The position numbers and the translations under genes are program-made. A stretch of DNA of 10,755 nt from Eubacteriales Family XIII. Incertae Sedis bacterium (lineage in GTDB: Bacteria > Bacillota > Clostridia > Peptostreptococcales > Anaerovoracaceae), in NCBI GenBank assembly GCA_031283865.1, contig JAITAX010000096.1:1-10755 (forward strand). The letters run 5' to 3'. This document shows, piece by piece, positions 1 to 6,382 of the stretch. Positions within the stretch are counted from its first letter, which is position 1; each line of letters begins with the position of its first letter. The notes below the pieces were generated by a model that was not told the origin of the DNA, did no database searches, and saw only the letters and a program-made list of their open reading frames with translations.

Positions 1-929
1 TCCGTACTCATCATGTTCTTGTACACGGCGATAACCGCGAAATCTTTGCTGCCCGCTATGCCCGTGATGATGCTTTCGGGATCGCGTTCGCCCTCGTCGG
101 CTGTGATGATCGTGCCGGGCTTGTCCGGTTCGTTCGTGTTTCGAATGTTGATCGGAATGCCCGCGCGGCGCGCGGGATAGACGGCGTTTTCGTGCAGTAC
201 CGAGGCGCCCATGTAGGACAGCTCCCTAAGCTCCATGTAGGAGATGCGCCCGATGGCTTTCGCGTCTTTCACGATACGGGGGTCGGCCATCAGAAAGCCG
301 GAAACGTCGGTCCAGTTCTCGTAGACGTCCGCGCCCGCCGCACCCGCTACAAGTGCGCCCGTGATATCCGAGCCGCCGCGCGAGAAAGTCTTGATTTTGC
401 CGTCGGGGTCGCTGCCGTAGAAGCCCGGCAGCACCGCGCGCTCCTTTTCCGAGAGGGCGGCTTTCAGCGCCGCAATCGTTTCGTCGTACAGCAAGCGTCC
501 TTTCTTGTCGAAGCGGATCAAGCCGACCGTGTCAACGAAGTCGTAGCCGAGGTATTCCGCGATGATGATCGCGCTCATGTATTCGCCCCTGCTGGCGATG
601 TAGTCCGCGGACGGGTCGCTTTCAAAGCGCTCCTTGATCTCCGCGAAGCGCTCCGCGAGCTTCACATCCACGCCGAGCGTGATCGCCATGGCCGTAAACC
701 TGTCCACGATGACCTGAAACACCTGATCGTAGGGCGCGCTCAGGTCGAGCTGCGTCTTGCACAGGTACAGGAGGTCCGTGATCTTGTTGTCGCTGTCGAA
801 GCGCTTGCCGGGCGCGGAAACGACGACGTATCGCCTCTCGGAATCCGCCTCTATGATCTTTCGCGTCTTTTCAAGCTGAATCGCGTCCGCCACGGACGAA
901 CCGCCGAATTTTGCAACTTTCAGTCCCAT
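1..929 (-). CDS. lysC: Aspartate kinase, N-terminal part (runs off left edge)
   Basis: Phosphorylates aspartate to aspartyl-4-phosphate, the committed step to lysine, threonine and methionine. The 309 visible codons start at an ATG (929-927) preceded by AGGAAAAAGAG. The N-terminus carries the kinase motif KFGGSSV (residues 7-13). It is followed by VVVSAPGKR (35-43) and, near residue 180, TFSRGGSDITGA, the nucleotide/aspartate-binding segment of the amino-acid kinase fold. ENWTDVSG and a conserved VLHENAVYPARRAGIPI-like stretch follow. The visible end (GIAGSKDFAVIAVYKNMM) is the start of the first ACT regulatory domain, so roughly the last quarter of a typical 400-450 residue enzyme is missing. 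The motif set resembles clostridial monofunctional aspartokinases. The gene is divergent from the SseB-family gene and has its own promoter at 1004-1032. The leader of about 70 bases is too short for a lysine riboswitch, so feedback through the ACT domains is the likelier control. Confidence 0.95.
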   Translation of the reverse strand, partial: MGLKVAKFGGSSVADAIQLEKTRKIIEADSERRYVVVSAPGKRFDSDNKITDLLYLCKTQLDLSAPYDQVFQVIVDRFTAMAITLGVDVKLAERFAEIKERFESDPSADYIASRGEYMSAIIIAEYLGYDFVDTVGLIRFDKKGRLLYDETIAALKAALSEKERAVLPGFYGSDPDGKIKTFSRGGSDITGALVAGAAGADVYENWTDVSGFLMADPRIVKDAKAIGRISYMELRELSYMGASVLHENAVYPARRAGIPINIRNTNEPDKPGTIITADEGERDPESIITGIAGSKDFAVIAVYKNMMST

Positions 930-1003
930 TCTCTTTTTCCTATCTGATTTTTCAACGCAGCGGGGAAGCTCTAAAAAAGTGTTCCTTGCCGTTCTCCTGT
1001 GCT

Positions 1004-1032
1004 ATTCTATCAAAAAAAACCGCTCCGGTCAA
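1004..1032 (-). promoter_or_regulatory. Predicted sigma-A-type promoter of lysC
   Basis: On the minus strand TTGACC (1032-1027) is followed after exactly 17 bases by TAGAAT (1009-1004). These are close to the consensus -35 and -10 boxes with ideal spacing. The spacer contains a run of T. Transcription would start near 997, giving a leader of about 70 bases before the lysC ATG. Seen in sequence only; no experimental support. Confidence 0.7.
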
Positions 1033-1055
1033 CAAAATACCGATTTTGCGTGCGG

Positions 1056-1077
1056 CGGGTGAATCTTCGGGTGAATC
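1056..1077. repeat. 10-base direct repeat between divergent promoters
   Basis: CGGGTGAATC occurs twice, at 1056-1065 and 1068-1077, a 12-base period with TT between copies. It lies just upstream of the SseB-gene -35 box (1096) and beyond the -35 box of the lysC promoter (1032). This placement would suit an operator for one or both genes. It may also be chance in GC-rich DNA; no binding protein is suggested by the sequence. Confidence 0.4.
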
Positions 1078-1095
1078 GGCGGCGCAGGGTTTTCA

Positions 1096-1124
1096 TTGAA
1101 TTTTTCGCGCGAATATGCTATGCT
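1096..1124 (+). promoter_or_regulatory. Predicted promoter (extended -10) of the SseB-family gene
   Basis: TTGAAT (1096-1101), a 17-base spacer, then TATGCT (1119-1124), preceded by TGC at 1116-1118, which makes an extended -10 element. The start of transcription would be near 1131, about 50 bases before the ATG at 1180. Together with the lysC promoter this makes 930-1179 a divergent control region; no other gene is seen in it. Confidence 0.65.
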
Positions 1125-1179
1125 TTTTGTAGCCCCGCCGAGTGCGCGGCAAAAAAATCAGACGAAGAAGGTATGCGAT

Positions 1180-1905
1180 ATGAGCGAAAACGCCTTTCGT
1201 CCCAATCCTTTTGACGATTGGGATGCGCAGCTTAGAAATATGCGGGCGGGCGGCAGCGACGTGCGGGCGTTTTTCAGAAGACGGCTGCGCGCGTCGACCT
1301 ATCTTGTCCCCTGCCGACCGGACGGCAAGGGGCTGTCGTTGCTCGCGACGCAGAACAACGAGCTTTTTCTGCCCGTGTTTACCTCGAAAACGGAGCTTGA
1401 CAAATGGGTGCAACCGCACGGCGGGTCGGCGACCCTGCCCTTTGAAATGCTGCACCATATCATCGTGGACGATTTGAATTTGTCCGGCGTCGTAATCAAC
1501 CCTTTCGGCGCCTCTCTCATCCTGCGCAGAAGCAAGCTCGCGACGATTGAGAACGCCGCGACGGGTATGATGCACGAGCGCGTCACGCATACGGGAAAGC
1601 TGATCTTCGAAACGGGCCGGTGCACCGCGGCGCTCGTCCGCGACTTCACCGCCGCGCTGAAAAACAGCGGCATGGAGGTGTTCGAGGCCTATATACTCAT
1701 GGCGCGGCAGGAAAACGAAGCGAAGTCGCACCTGCTGTTTTTGATCGACTTCAAGGGCGACCGGAAATCGCTGTTTCCCGCCGTGGCGCAGGCCGTGCAG
1801 CCGCATATAAAGACGGGCCTGAATTTCGAACTCCTGAAAGCGGATTCCGCGACGCTCGCGGCCGCGCGCAAAAAATCGGCGCCCGTGTACCGAAAGCAGA
1901 GCTGA
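1180..1905 (+). CDS. SseB-family protein
   Basis: A 241-residue soluble protein with no signal peptide or membrane segment. The N-terminal half matches the SseB N-terminal domain: a strand-rich segment with LVPCRPDGKGLSLLATQNN, then FLPVFTSKTELDKW, then a VVINPFGASLILRR segment. The C-terminal half (from about residue 155) looks like the SseB C-terminal domain, with AYILMARQENEAKSHLLFLIDF and an amphipathic end. The molecular function of this family is not established; the name comes from an E. coli protein linked to serine sensitivity, and many Firmicutes carry homologues. The ATG at 1180 is chosen over an upstream in-frame ATG at 1096 because GAAGAAGG sits at a proper distance before it and the upstream start would lie on the predicted promoter. 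It is the only plus-strand gene here and converges on the sulfur operon 34 bases away. Confidence 0.85.
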   Translation: MSENAFRPNPFDDWDAQLRNMRAGGSDVRAFFRRRLRASTYLVPCRPDGKGLSLLATQNNELFLPVFTSKTELDKWVQPHGGSATLPFEMLHHIIVDDLNLSGVVINPFGASLILRRSKLATIENAATGMMHERVTHTGKLIFETGRCTAALVRDFTAALKNSGMEVFEAYILMARQENEAKSHLLFLIDFKGDRKSLFPAVAQAVQPHIKTGLNFELLKADSATLAAARKKSAPVYRKQS

Positions 1906-1939
1906 CGGATTGCCCGCGAGGGGCAGGGAACCCGCGCCG

Positions 1940-2347
1940 TCACACGATTTCCAGCGATTCCTCCGTCACGCGCGAACGCTCGATGTGAAACGCTTTCAGC
2001 GCGGGCTGCCCGGCCAAGGACAGGATCAGATAGCTGGCCTGCGGGTCGTAGGCCAAGCGGATATCCTCCGGCGACGGGCGCGCGGGCGTGTTCGGATGGG
2101 AATGAAAGTTGCCGAGGGGCGTGAAGCCGTTTTTGCGCATGTCGCGCACGGCCGCAAGCTGTTCCTGCGGGTCGACGGAAAAATGCACGGGGCTCGCGTC
2201 CGGATTCGAAAGCGGATACACGCGGCGCACGACCTTGATATCTCCGCGCACGTCGCCCGCGATAAGGCCGCAGACCTCGTTGGGAAGTCCGCGTTCGGCG
2301 TGCGCCAGCAGCTTGTCGTACTCTGCGGCGGGCAAACGCACGATCAC
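1940..2347 (-). CDS. hcyD: JAMM/MPN+ metalloprotease, HcyD-like carrier-tail processing enzyme
   Basis: A 135-residue single-domain Mov34/MPN/PAD-1 (M67) zinc protease. The JAMM motif is complete: Glu24 in NEVCGLI, His82 and His84 in FHSHP, ten residues, then Asp95, with Ser92 in PSPED. In sulfur-transfer clusters such enzymes hydrolyse the bond after the diglycine tail of a ThiS-like carrier. They either release a sulfurated amino acid (Mec of Mycobacterium) or remove a blocking C-terminal residue (HcyD of Wolinella succinogenes). Here the carrier encoded two genes upstream ends in an extra glutamate, which favours the second role. The start is a GTG at 2347 overlapping the TGA of the E1-like gene as GTGA, so translation is probably coupled; a second in-frame GTG follows two codons later. 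It is the last gene of the operon, with no clear terminator behind it. Family call firm, precise role inferred from context. Confidence 0.88.
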   Translation of the reverse strand: MIVRLPAAEYDKLLAHAERGLPNEVCGLIAGDVRGDIKVVRRVYPLSNPDASPVHFSVDPQEQLAAVRDMRKNGFTPLGNFHSHPNTPARPSPEDIRLAYDPQASYLILSLAGQPALKAFHIERSRVTEESLEIV

Positions 2348-3150
2348 GGCGCGATCTCGCAGACGGCGCCGGCGTAGTCGAAAGGCGCTGTAATCGTCGG
2401 ATGCGTCCCGCAGACCTCGCAGGATTCCCTGCGCGGCAGCCGGATTTTGCGAAATTCCTGCGTGAGCGCGTCGTAGGTCAGGAGCGCGCCCGTCAGAAGC
2501 GTACCCGCGCCCGTGAAATACTTGATCGCCTCCAGCGCCTGCAGGCTTCCGATGACGCCGGCCATGGCGCCGATCACGCCGGCTTGGCTGCAGGTGGGAA
2601 CCGCGTCGGGCGGGGGCGGCTCCCGGAAAGCGCAGCGATAGCAGGGGCCTTGCCCCGGCACATAGGTCATAAGCTGCCCGCGAAAGCGAATGATGCCGGC
2701 GTGGGAGAATGGCTTTTTTGCCAGAACGCAGGCGTCGTTTATGAGGAATTTCGCGGGACAGTTGTCCGTGCCGTCCAAAATGACATCGTAGTCGGCGACC
2801 AAGGCGCCGATGTTGTCCGCGGACACGAAGCAGACCTGCGCTTCGACGCGCGTTTCGGGATTGATCGCGCGCATACTCTCCGCGGCGGACAGCGCTTTCT
2901 CCTTGCCCAGATCGTTCGTGCTGTGGATGATCTGCCGTTGCAGGTTGGACAGGTCCACGCGGTCCGCGTCGGCGATGCCGATGCGCCCGACGCCCGCCGC
3001 CGCCAGATACAGCGCCGCCGGGGCGCCGAGACCGCCCGCGCCGATAATCAGGACTTTCGCTTCCGAAAGCCTTTTCTGCCCCTTGACGCCGATCTCTTTC
3101 AGGATGATGTGGCGGGAATACCGCTCCAACTGCTCCTTTGAAAAGCTCAT
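2344..3150 (-). CDS. hcyF: ThiF/MoeB/HesA-type E1-like adenylyltransferase, HcyF-like
   Basis: A 268-residue adenylating enzyme expected to form an acyl-adenylate on the C-terminal glycine of the partner sulfur carrier. The opening QLERYSRHIILKEIG is typical of MoeB/ThiF. The nucleotide fold shows GAGGLG (37-42), then DADRVDLSNLQRQ with Asp61, Asn69, Arg72 and Gln73, and the DGTDN loop (126-130). Cys170/Cys173 (CYRC) and Cys244/Cys247 (CEVC) form the structural zinc site. Cys187 in VPTCSQAG is at the position of the conserved family cysteine. There is no rhodanese domain, so sulfur must come from elsewhere, here probably the sulfite reductase or the TusA-like protein. It overlaps the carrier gene by four bases (ATGA) and the protease gene by four (GTGA). 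Sequence alone would allow a molybdopterin or thiamine role; the neighbours argue for sulfur assimilation. Confidence 0.9.
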   Translation of the reverse strand: MSFSKEQLERYSRHIILKEIGVKGQKRLSEAKVLIIGAGGLGAPAALYLAAAGVGRIGIADADRVDLSNLQRQIIHSTNDLGKEKALSAAESMRAINPETRVEAQVCFVSADNIGALVADYDVILDGTDNCPAKFLINDACVLAKKPFSHAGIIRFRGQLMTYVPGQGPCYRCAFREPPPPDAVPTCSQAGVIGAMAGVIGSLQALEAIKYFTGAGTLLTGALLTYDALTQEFRKIRLPRRESCEVCGTHPTITAPFDYAGAVCEIAP

Positions 3151-3356
3151 TCGCCTCCGCCTCCCATAAAATACAGAAATTCTACGTTGTCGCCCTCTTT
3201 CAGAACGATTTCGTCAAAAGTCCTCGCTTCCGCAAAATCGTCGTTCAACGCCACCGTCACGTATTCGGGCGTTTCCACGTTTTCCTGCTTAATCAGAGCG
3301 GACAGGCGCAAGCCCTCGGGATAGTCCTTGAATTTCCCGCCTACGATAATCTTCAT
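3147..3356 (-). CDS. hcyS: ThiS/MoaD-like sulfur carrier with GGGGE tail, HcyS-like
   Basis: A 69-residue ubiquitin-fold carrier. It begins MKIIVGGKFKDYPEG, has the central VTVALNDDFA strand-turn of ThiS/MoaD proteins, and ends EGDNVEFLYFMGGGGE. The glycines are residues 65-68 and Glu69 is an extra residue beyond the usual Gly-Gly end. Such carriers work only when the diglycine is terminal, so the glutamate must be removed first, as reported for the alanine-extended HcyS of Wolinella succinogenes. The JAMM protease two genes downstream is the evident candidate. AAAGGAGG precedes the ATG at a good distance. The stop overlaps the start of the E1-like gene, and the glycine codons themselves supply that gene's Shine-Dalgarno sequence. 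The thiocarboxylated form would donate sulfur to a homocysteine or cysteine synthase not present here. Confidence 0.88.
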   Translation of the reverse strand: MKIIVGGKFKDYPEGLRLSALIKQENVETPEYVTVALNDDFAEARTFDEIVLKEGDNVEFLYFMGGGGE

Positions 3357-3387
3357 TTCGGCCTCCTTTGTATTCTTCCGCGCCGCG

Positions 3388-3645
3388 CTACTCGCCCGTT
3401 TTGCGCACGAAGAGCGTATATGTACCGTCCGCGTTGTCCGTGAGTTTCAAGATCTTATGGCCCTCTTCTTTCACGCTGCGGGGTACGTTTTGCACGGGTT
3501 CGCCGTCGTTCATGCGCAGGGCGAGCACGTCACCCGCCTCCAGTTCTTCCAGCGCCGCTTTCGCCCGAACGAAAGTGAGGGGACAGACCGCGTCGGTGAT
3601 GTCCTCGGTCGCAGCGATTGAAAACTCCGCCTTATGCTTTTCCAT
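3388..3645 (-). CDS. TusA/SirA/YedF-family sulfurtransferase
   Basis: An 85-residue TusA-family protein. Cys21 begins the motif CPLTFVRAKAALEELEAGDVL, equivalent to the CPxP active-site loop and following helix of TusA; the second proline is threonine here. TusA proteins carry a persulfide on this cysteine and pass sulfur on. The start is ATG 3645 rather than one nine codons earlier, because AGGAGG lies seven bases before it. The first 14 bases overlap the end of the sulfite reductase gene, and the sulfur carrier gene follows after 31 bases, so it is part of the same operon. It probably moves sulfur between the sulfite reductase and the carrier, or protects sulfide as a persulfide. A role in cysteine desulfurase relay cannot be excluded. 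Confidence 0.88.
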   Translation of the reverse strand: MEKHKAEFSIAATEDITDAVCPLTFVRAKAALEELEAGDVLALRMNDGEPVQNVPRSVKEEGHKILKLTDNADGTYTLFVRKTGE

Positions 3646-4498
3646 TATAGGCCTCCTGTACCGCGTGTTCAAACGAATCCCAGCCGCCGCGCTCGACGGC
3701 GACGCGGAAGCGTTCCCCGTCGTTTGCGTGCGCGTCGAAAAAATTCAGCGCCGCGTCCGTAACGCGAAAGAGCGTGTCCTTGTCCCGGAAAGCGGGCAGG
3801 ACGGAACGGCCCCGCGCGATCTTGTTGCCGAACATGCCGCCGAAAGAGAGCAGGTAGGCGCTCTCGCCCCGCCAAGCGTCCGTGGGGCAGGATTTGACGC
3901 AGCGCCCGCAGTTGTTGCAGCGCGCGGTGTCTATGACAATCTCGCCGTCCGCGGCGGAGAGCGCGCCCTCGCGGCAGGCTTTCAGACAGACGCCGCAGAG
4001 GCTGCAATCCTCCTTGCACCATCGGACGATATAGGCGCCCTTGACGCCCACGTCGTTTTCCTCCGCTTTCAGGCAGTTGTTTTGGCAGCCCGTGACGCCG
4101 AATTTGAACTTGTGCGGAAGCGTTCTCCCGTAGTAGCGCGCCGATATCTCCGCAGCCAACTCGCTCGTTTCGATGCAGCCGCTCGGGCAGACGGACGCGC
4201 CTTGGCAGGCTGTCACCGTGCGCACGCGCGGGCCGCATACGCCCGTATCCACGCCGCCCGCCCGCAGCGCCTCCTGCACGGCGTTCACATCCTCGAGCCG
4301 GATGAACGGGATTTCCACCCCCTGCCTCGACGTCAGATGCACGTAACCCTTGCCGAAAGCGCGCGACACGCGGGCGACGGTTTCAATCTGCTCCGCCGTC
4401 AGATTGCCTCCCACGACCTTTAGGCGCAGCGAAAAGCGGTTCTTCTGCACCTGACGCATAAACCCGCCCTTTTTCAACGCGGCATAATCCGCTTCCAT
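3632..4498 (-). CDS. Siroheme sulfite (nitrite) reductase with two [4Fe-4S] ferredoxin clusters, AsrC/Fsr-like
   Basis: A 288-residue compact reductase expected to carry out six-electron reduction of sulfite to sulfide in the cytoplasm. An N-terminal half-domain (about 15-80) contains VHLTSRQGVEIPFI, the siroheme-binding region. The siroheme-coupled cluster ligands are Cys98-x5-Cys104 (ACQGASVCPSG) and Cys138-x3-Cys142 (GCQNNC). A ferredoxin insert follows, with Cys165, 168, 171, 175 and Cys194, 197, 200, 204, each CxxCxxCxxxC. The architecture resembles AsrC and the reductase half of Fsr and Dsr proteins rather than the larger assimilatory CysI. The ATG at 4498 is chosen over an upstream in-frame ATG because GAGGAGG precedes it and the extra N-terminus is arginine-rich read-through of the previous gene. 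The ATPase stop lies 13 bases upstream. Electrons probably come from a soluble ferredoxin, since no AsrA/AsrB partner is seen. Nitrite as substrate is possible, but the sulfur-carrier neighbours favour sulfite. Confidence 0.9.
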   Translation of the reverse strand: MEADYAALKKGGFMRQVQKNRFSLRLKVVGGNLTAEQIETVARVSRAFGKGYVHLTSRQGVEIPFIRLEDVNAVQEALRAGGVDTGVCGPRVRTVTACQGASVCPSGCIETSELAAEISARYYGRTLPHKFKFGVTGCQNNCLKAEENDVGVKGAYIVRWCKEDCSLCGVCLKACREGALSAADGEIVIDTARCNNCGRCVKSCPTDAWRGESAYLLSFGGMFGNKIARGRSVLPAFRDKDTLFRVTDAALNFFDAHANDGERFRVAVERGGWDSFEHAVQEAYNGKA

Positions 4499-4511
4499 CT
4501 CATTTCCCTCC

Positions 4512-5330
4512 TCAAACGCCCGCCTGCGGCGGCGCGTCCTCCGTCGCGCGCGCCTCGCCGCGCGCAAGCGTATAGCGAAACAAAGCACCGGCCTCGCCGC
4601 GCCGCACGGATACGCCCATCACGCGCCGCACGCCGGCCGCAGCCGCGGGGCAGTCCGGCGGACCCGCAAAGGCGATGCGCCCGTCCTCCAGCAGCGCAAG
4701 GCGGTCCGCAAAGGAAAAAGCCTGCTGCAGATCGTGCAGGGCCGCGATGATCGTCTTGCCCGCGCGCCGCAGGGACTTGAGGATATCCAGCACATCCAGC
4801 TGCGCCCGTATATCCAAAAAAGCCGTCGGCTCGTCCAAGAGCAGTATCTCCGTGTCCTGCGCCAGCAACATAGCCAGATAGACCCTTTGCCGCTGCCCGC
4901 CGGAGAGCGCGGCCACATCCTTGTCCAACAGCGCCTCCGTGCCGGTCAGCGCCGCCGCCTGCGCTATATGCGCGCGATCCCGCTCGGTCAGGCTGCCCGC
5001 GAAGCGCAGGTGCGGGTAGCGCCCGTGCGCGATCAGCGTTCGCGCCGTCAGTTCGGGCAGGGGCCGCGTCTGCGGGAAATAGCCCACCAACTGCGCGCGC
5101 GCCCTGCGGGAAAGCGCGTACAGGGAGCGCCCGTCGCAGTCCACCGCACCCGCGCGCGGCGGCAGCAGGCCGGCCATGACTTTCAGCAGCGTGGATTTTC
5201 CGCTGCCGTTCGGCCCCGCCAGCACCGTCAGCGCCCCGGCCGCAGGGGAAAAATCCACGCCCCTAAGCACGCATTCCCTGCCGTAGCCCGCTTCCAAACG
5301 CGTGATCCGCATCGTCGCGCGCCCGCTCAT
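4512..5330 (-). CDS. FecE/BtuD-type ABC transporter ATPase
   Basis: A 272-residue ATP-binding subunit of an iron-chelate/cobalamin-type importer. Walker A is GPNGSGKS (39-46), the Q-loop is YFPQTRPLPE (Gln87), the signature is LSGGQRQRV (142-150), Walker B is EILLLDEP (161-168), the D-loop is FLD and the switch histidine is His199. The TARTLIAHGRYPHL segment after the Q-loop is characteristic of the FecE/BtuD branch. The ATG at 5330 overlaps the permease stop as ATGA, and no good ribosome binding site precedes it or Met7, so translation is probably coupled. The C-terminal tail (about residues 240-272) is arginine/alanine-rich and poorly conserved. The gene ends 13 bases before the sulfite reductase start. 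The imported compound is not evident. Confidence 0.93.
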   Translation of the reverse strand: MSGRATMRITRLEAGYGRECVLRGVDFSPAAGALTVLAGPNGSGKSTLLKVMAGLLPPRAGAVDCDGRSLYALSRRARAQLVGYFPQTRPLPELTARTLIAHGRYPHLRFAGSLTERDRAHIAQAAALTGTEALLDKDVAALSGGQRQRVYLAMLLAQDTEILLLDEPTAFLDIRAQLDVLDILKSLRRAGKTIIAALHDLQQAFSFADRLALLEDGRIAFAGPPDCPAAAAGVRRVMGVSVRRGEAGALFRYTLARGEARATEDAPPQAGV

Positions 5331-6382
5331 GAGAGGACGCGGCCCCGCTTCCCCGTCATGAGCAGGTATAGGAAAAAGGGCGCGCCCAGAAAGGAGAGCA
5401 GTATTCCCACGGGCAACTCATAGGGCGCGAAGAGCGTTCGCGCCGACAGATCGCAGAGCAGCACCAAGGCCGCGCCCGTGAACGCCGCGGCGGCGATGAG
5501 GGGGAGCGTGCGCCCGTCCGCATCGTTTCTGCGTGAAATGCGTCGCACGATATGGGGTACGATGAGTCCGACAAAGCCTATCATGCCGCAGATGCTCACC
5601 GCGCCCGCAGCCAGCGCCGCGCCGCACAGCACGGCGGCCAGACGAACTGCGCGCGCGGGAAGTCCGAGGGAAAGCGCCACTTCGTCGCCGAGCCGCAGGA
5701 TATCGAGCCGGCCCGCCAAGAAAATCGCGCCCGCAAACCCCGCGCAGAAACAGGGAAGCGCGAGCGTCACGCCGCGCATCGTGACGACGCCCGCGAAACC
5801 GCCGATGGAGAACGCGGCGCGATCCACGAGGATATCAGGCCGGCGCGTGACAATCGCGTCGATGATGGCCGTCGAAAAGGCGGACAGCGCCACGCCGGCC
5901 AGCACGATTGTCAAGCGCGAGGCCCCCGCTTTGCGGGAGATGAGCATGACAAGACAGGCGTTGCCCATGGCGCCCGGCAGCACAGCCGCGCTTCGGACCG
6001 CGGGGACATGCGGGAAGAGCAGCGCGCCGATCACGAACCAAAGGCCCGCGCCGGCGTTCACGCCGATTGTCGAAGGCCCGGCCAAGGCATTGCCGAGCGC
6101 GTTTTGCAGCAGCAGGCCCGATACGGACAGGGCGGCGCCGCACAGCGCGCAGGCCAGCGTTCGCGGCCAGCGCAGCAGGGAGAGCAGCAGCCGCGACCGC
6201 GCGGGCAGTGCGCCGCCCGTCGCCCAAGCCAGCACCTCGGCCGGCGAAATCCGCACGGCGCCGATCAGGAGGCTGCAGATCATAAGCCCTGCCGTCAGCG
6301 CCGCCGGTATGATCGCGAAAAGCGGCGCACGCGGGGCCTCAGCCGAAAATATCCGGGTACAGTATCTTGCCGAGTTCTTCAT
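5327..6382 (-). CDS. FecCD/BtuC-family ABC transporter permease
   Basis: A 351-residue integral membrane protein of the FecCD family; BtuC-like proteins have about ten membrane helices and the same length. Recognisable family segments are LRWPRTLACALCGAALSVSG, LLLQNALGNALAGPSTIGV (the conserved GNPLA..LG region), SIGGFAG and the cytoplasmic coupling segment GMIGFVGLIVPHIVRR. LPVGILLSFLGAPFFLYLL closes the protein. Met at 6382 is preferred because GGGGAG lies just upstream; a start 20 codons earlier has no support. The gene overlaps the binding-protein gene by 44 bases, an unusually long overlap for this operon. A single permease gene implies a homodimer. Substrate is unknown: siderophore, heme, cobalamin or another chelate are all carried by this family. 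Confidence 0.93.
   Translation of the reverse strand: MKNSARYCTRIFSAEAPRAPLFAIIPAALTAGLMICSLLIGAVRISPAEVLAWATGGALPARSRLLLSLLRWPRTLACALCGAALSVSGLLLQNALGNALAGPSTIGVNAGAGLWFVIGALLFPHVPAVRSAAVLPGAMGNACLVMLISRKAGASRLTIVLAGVALSAFSTAIIDAIVTRRPDILVDRAAFSIGGFAGVVTMRGVTLALPCFCAGFAGAIFLAGRLDILRLGDEVALSLGLPARAVRLAAVLCGAALAAGAVSICGMIGFVGLIVPHIVRRISRRNDADGRTLPLIAAAAFTGAALVLLCDLSARTLFAPYELPVGILLSFLGAPFFLYLLMTGKRGRVLS

Noticed and set aside
192..947. Long plus-strand open frame of 251 codons opposite lysC
   Set aside because: It is antisense to a clear aspartokinase, arginine/alanine-rich and without family motifs; long antisense frames are expected in GC-rich codons.
930..1003. Lysine riboswitch in the lysC leader
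   Set aside because: The predicted leader is only about 70 bases, far shorter than a lysine riboswitch, and no matching core motifs were seen.
1911..1925. Stem-loop TGCCC/GGGCA between the convergent SseB-family and JAMM genes as a shared terminator
   Set aside because: Only five base pairs and no T-run on either strand, so it does not support a terminator call.
2344..3356. Thiamine or molybdopterin biosynthesis assignment for the ThiF/MoeB-like and ThiS/MoaD-like pair
   Set aside because: No thiG, thiH, moaE or moeA neighbour; the JAMM protease, the extended carrier tail and the sulfite reductase fit sulfur assimilation better.
3368..4423. Plus-strand open frame of 351 codons opposite sulfite reductase
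   Set aside because: The minus strand encodes all cluster-binding cysteines of a sulfite reductase; the antisense frame has no domain and no ribosome binding site.
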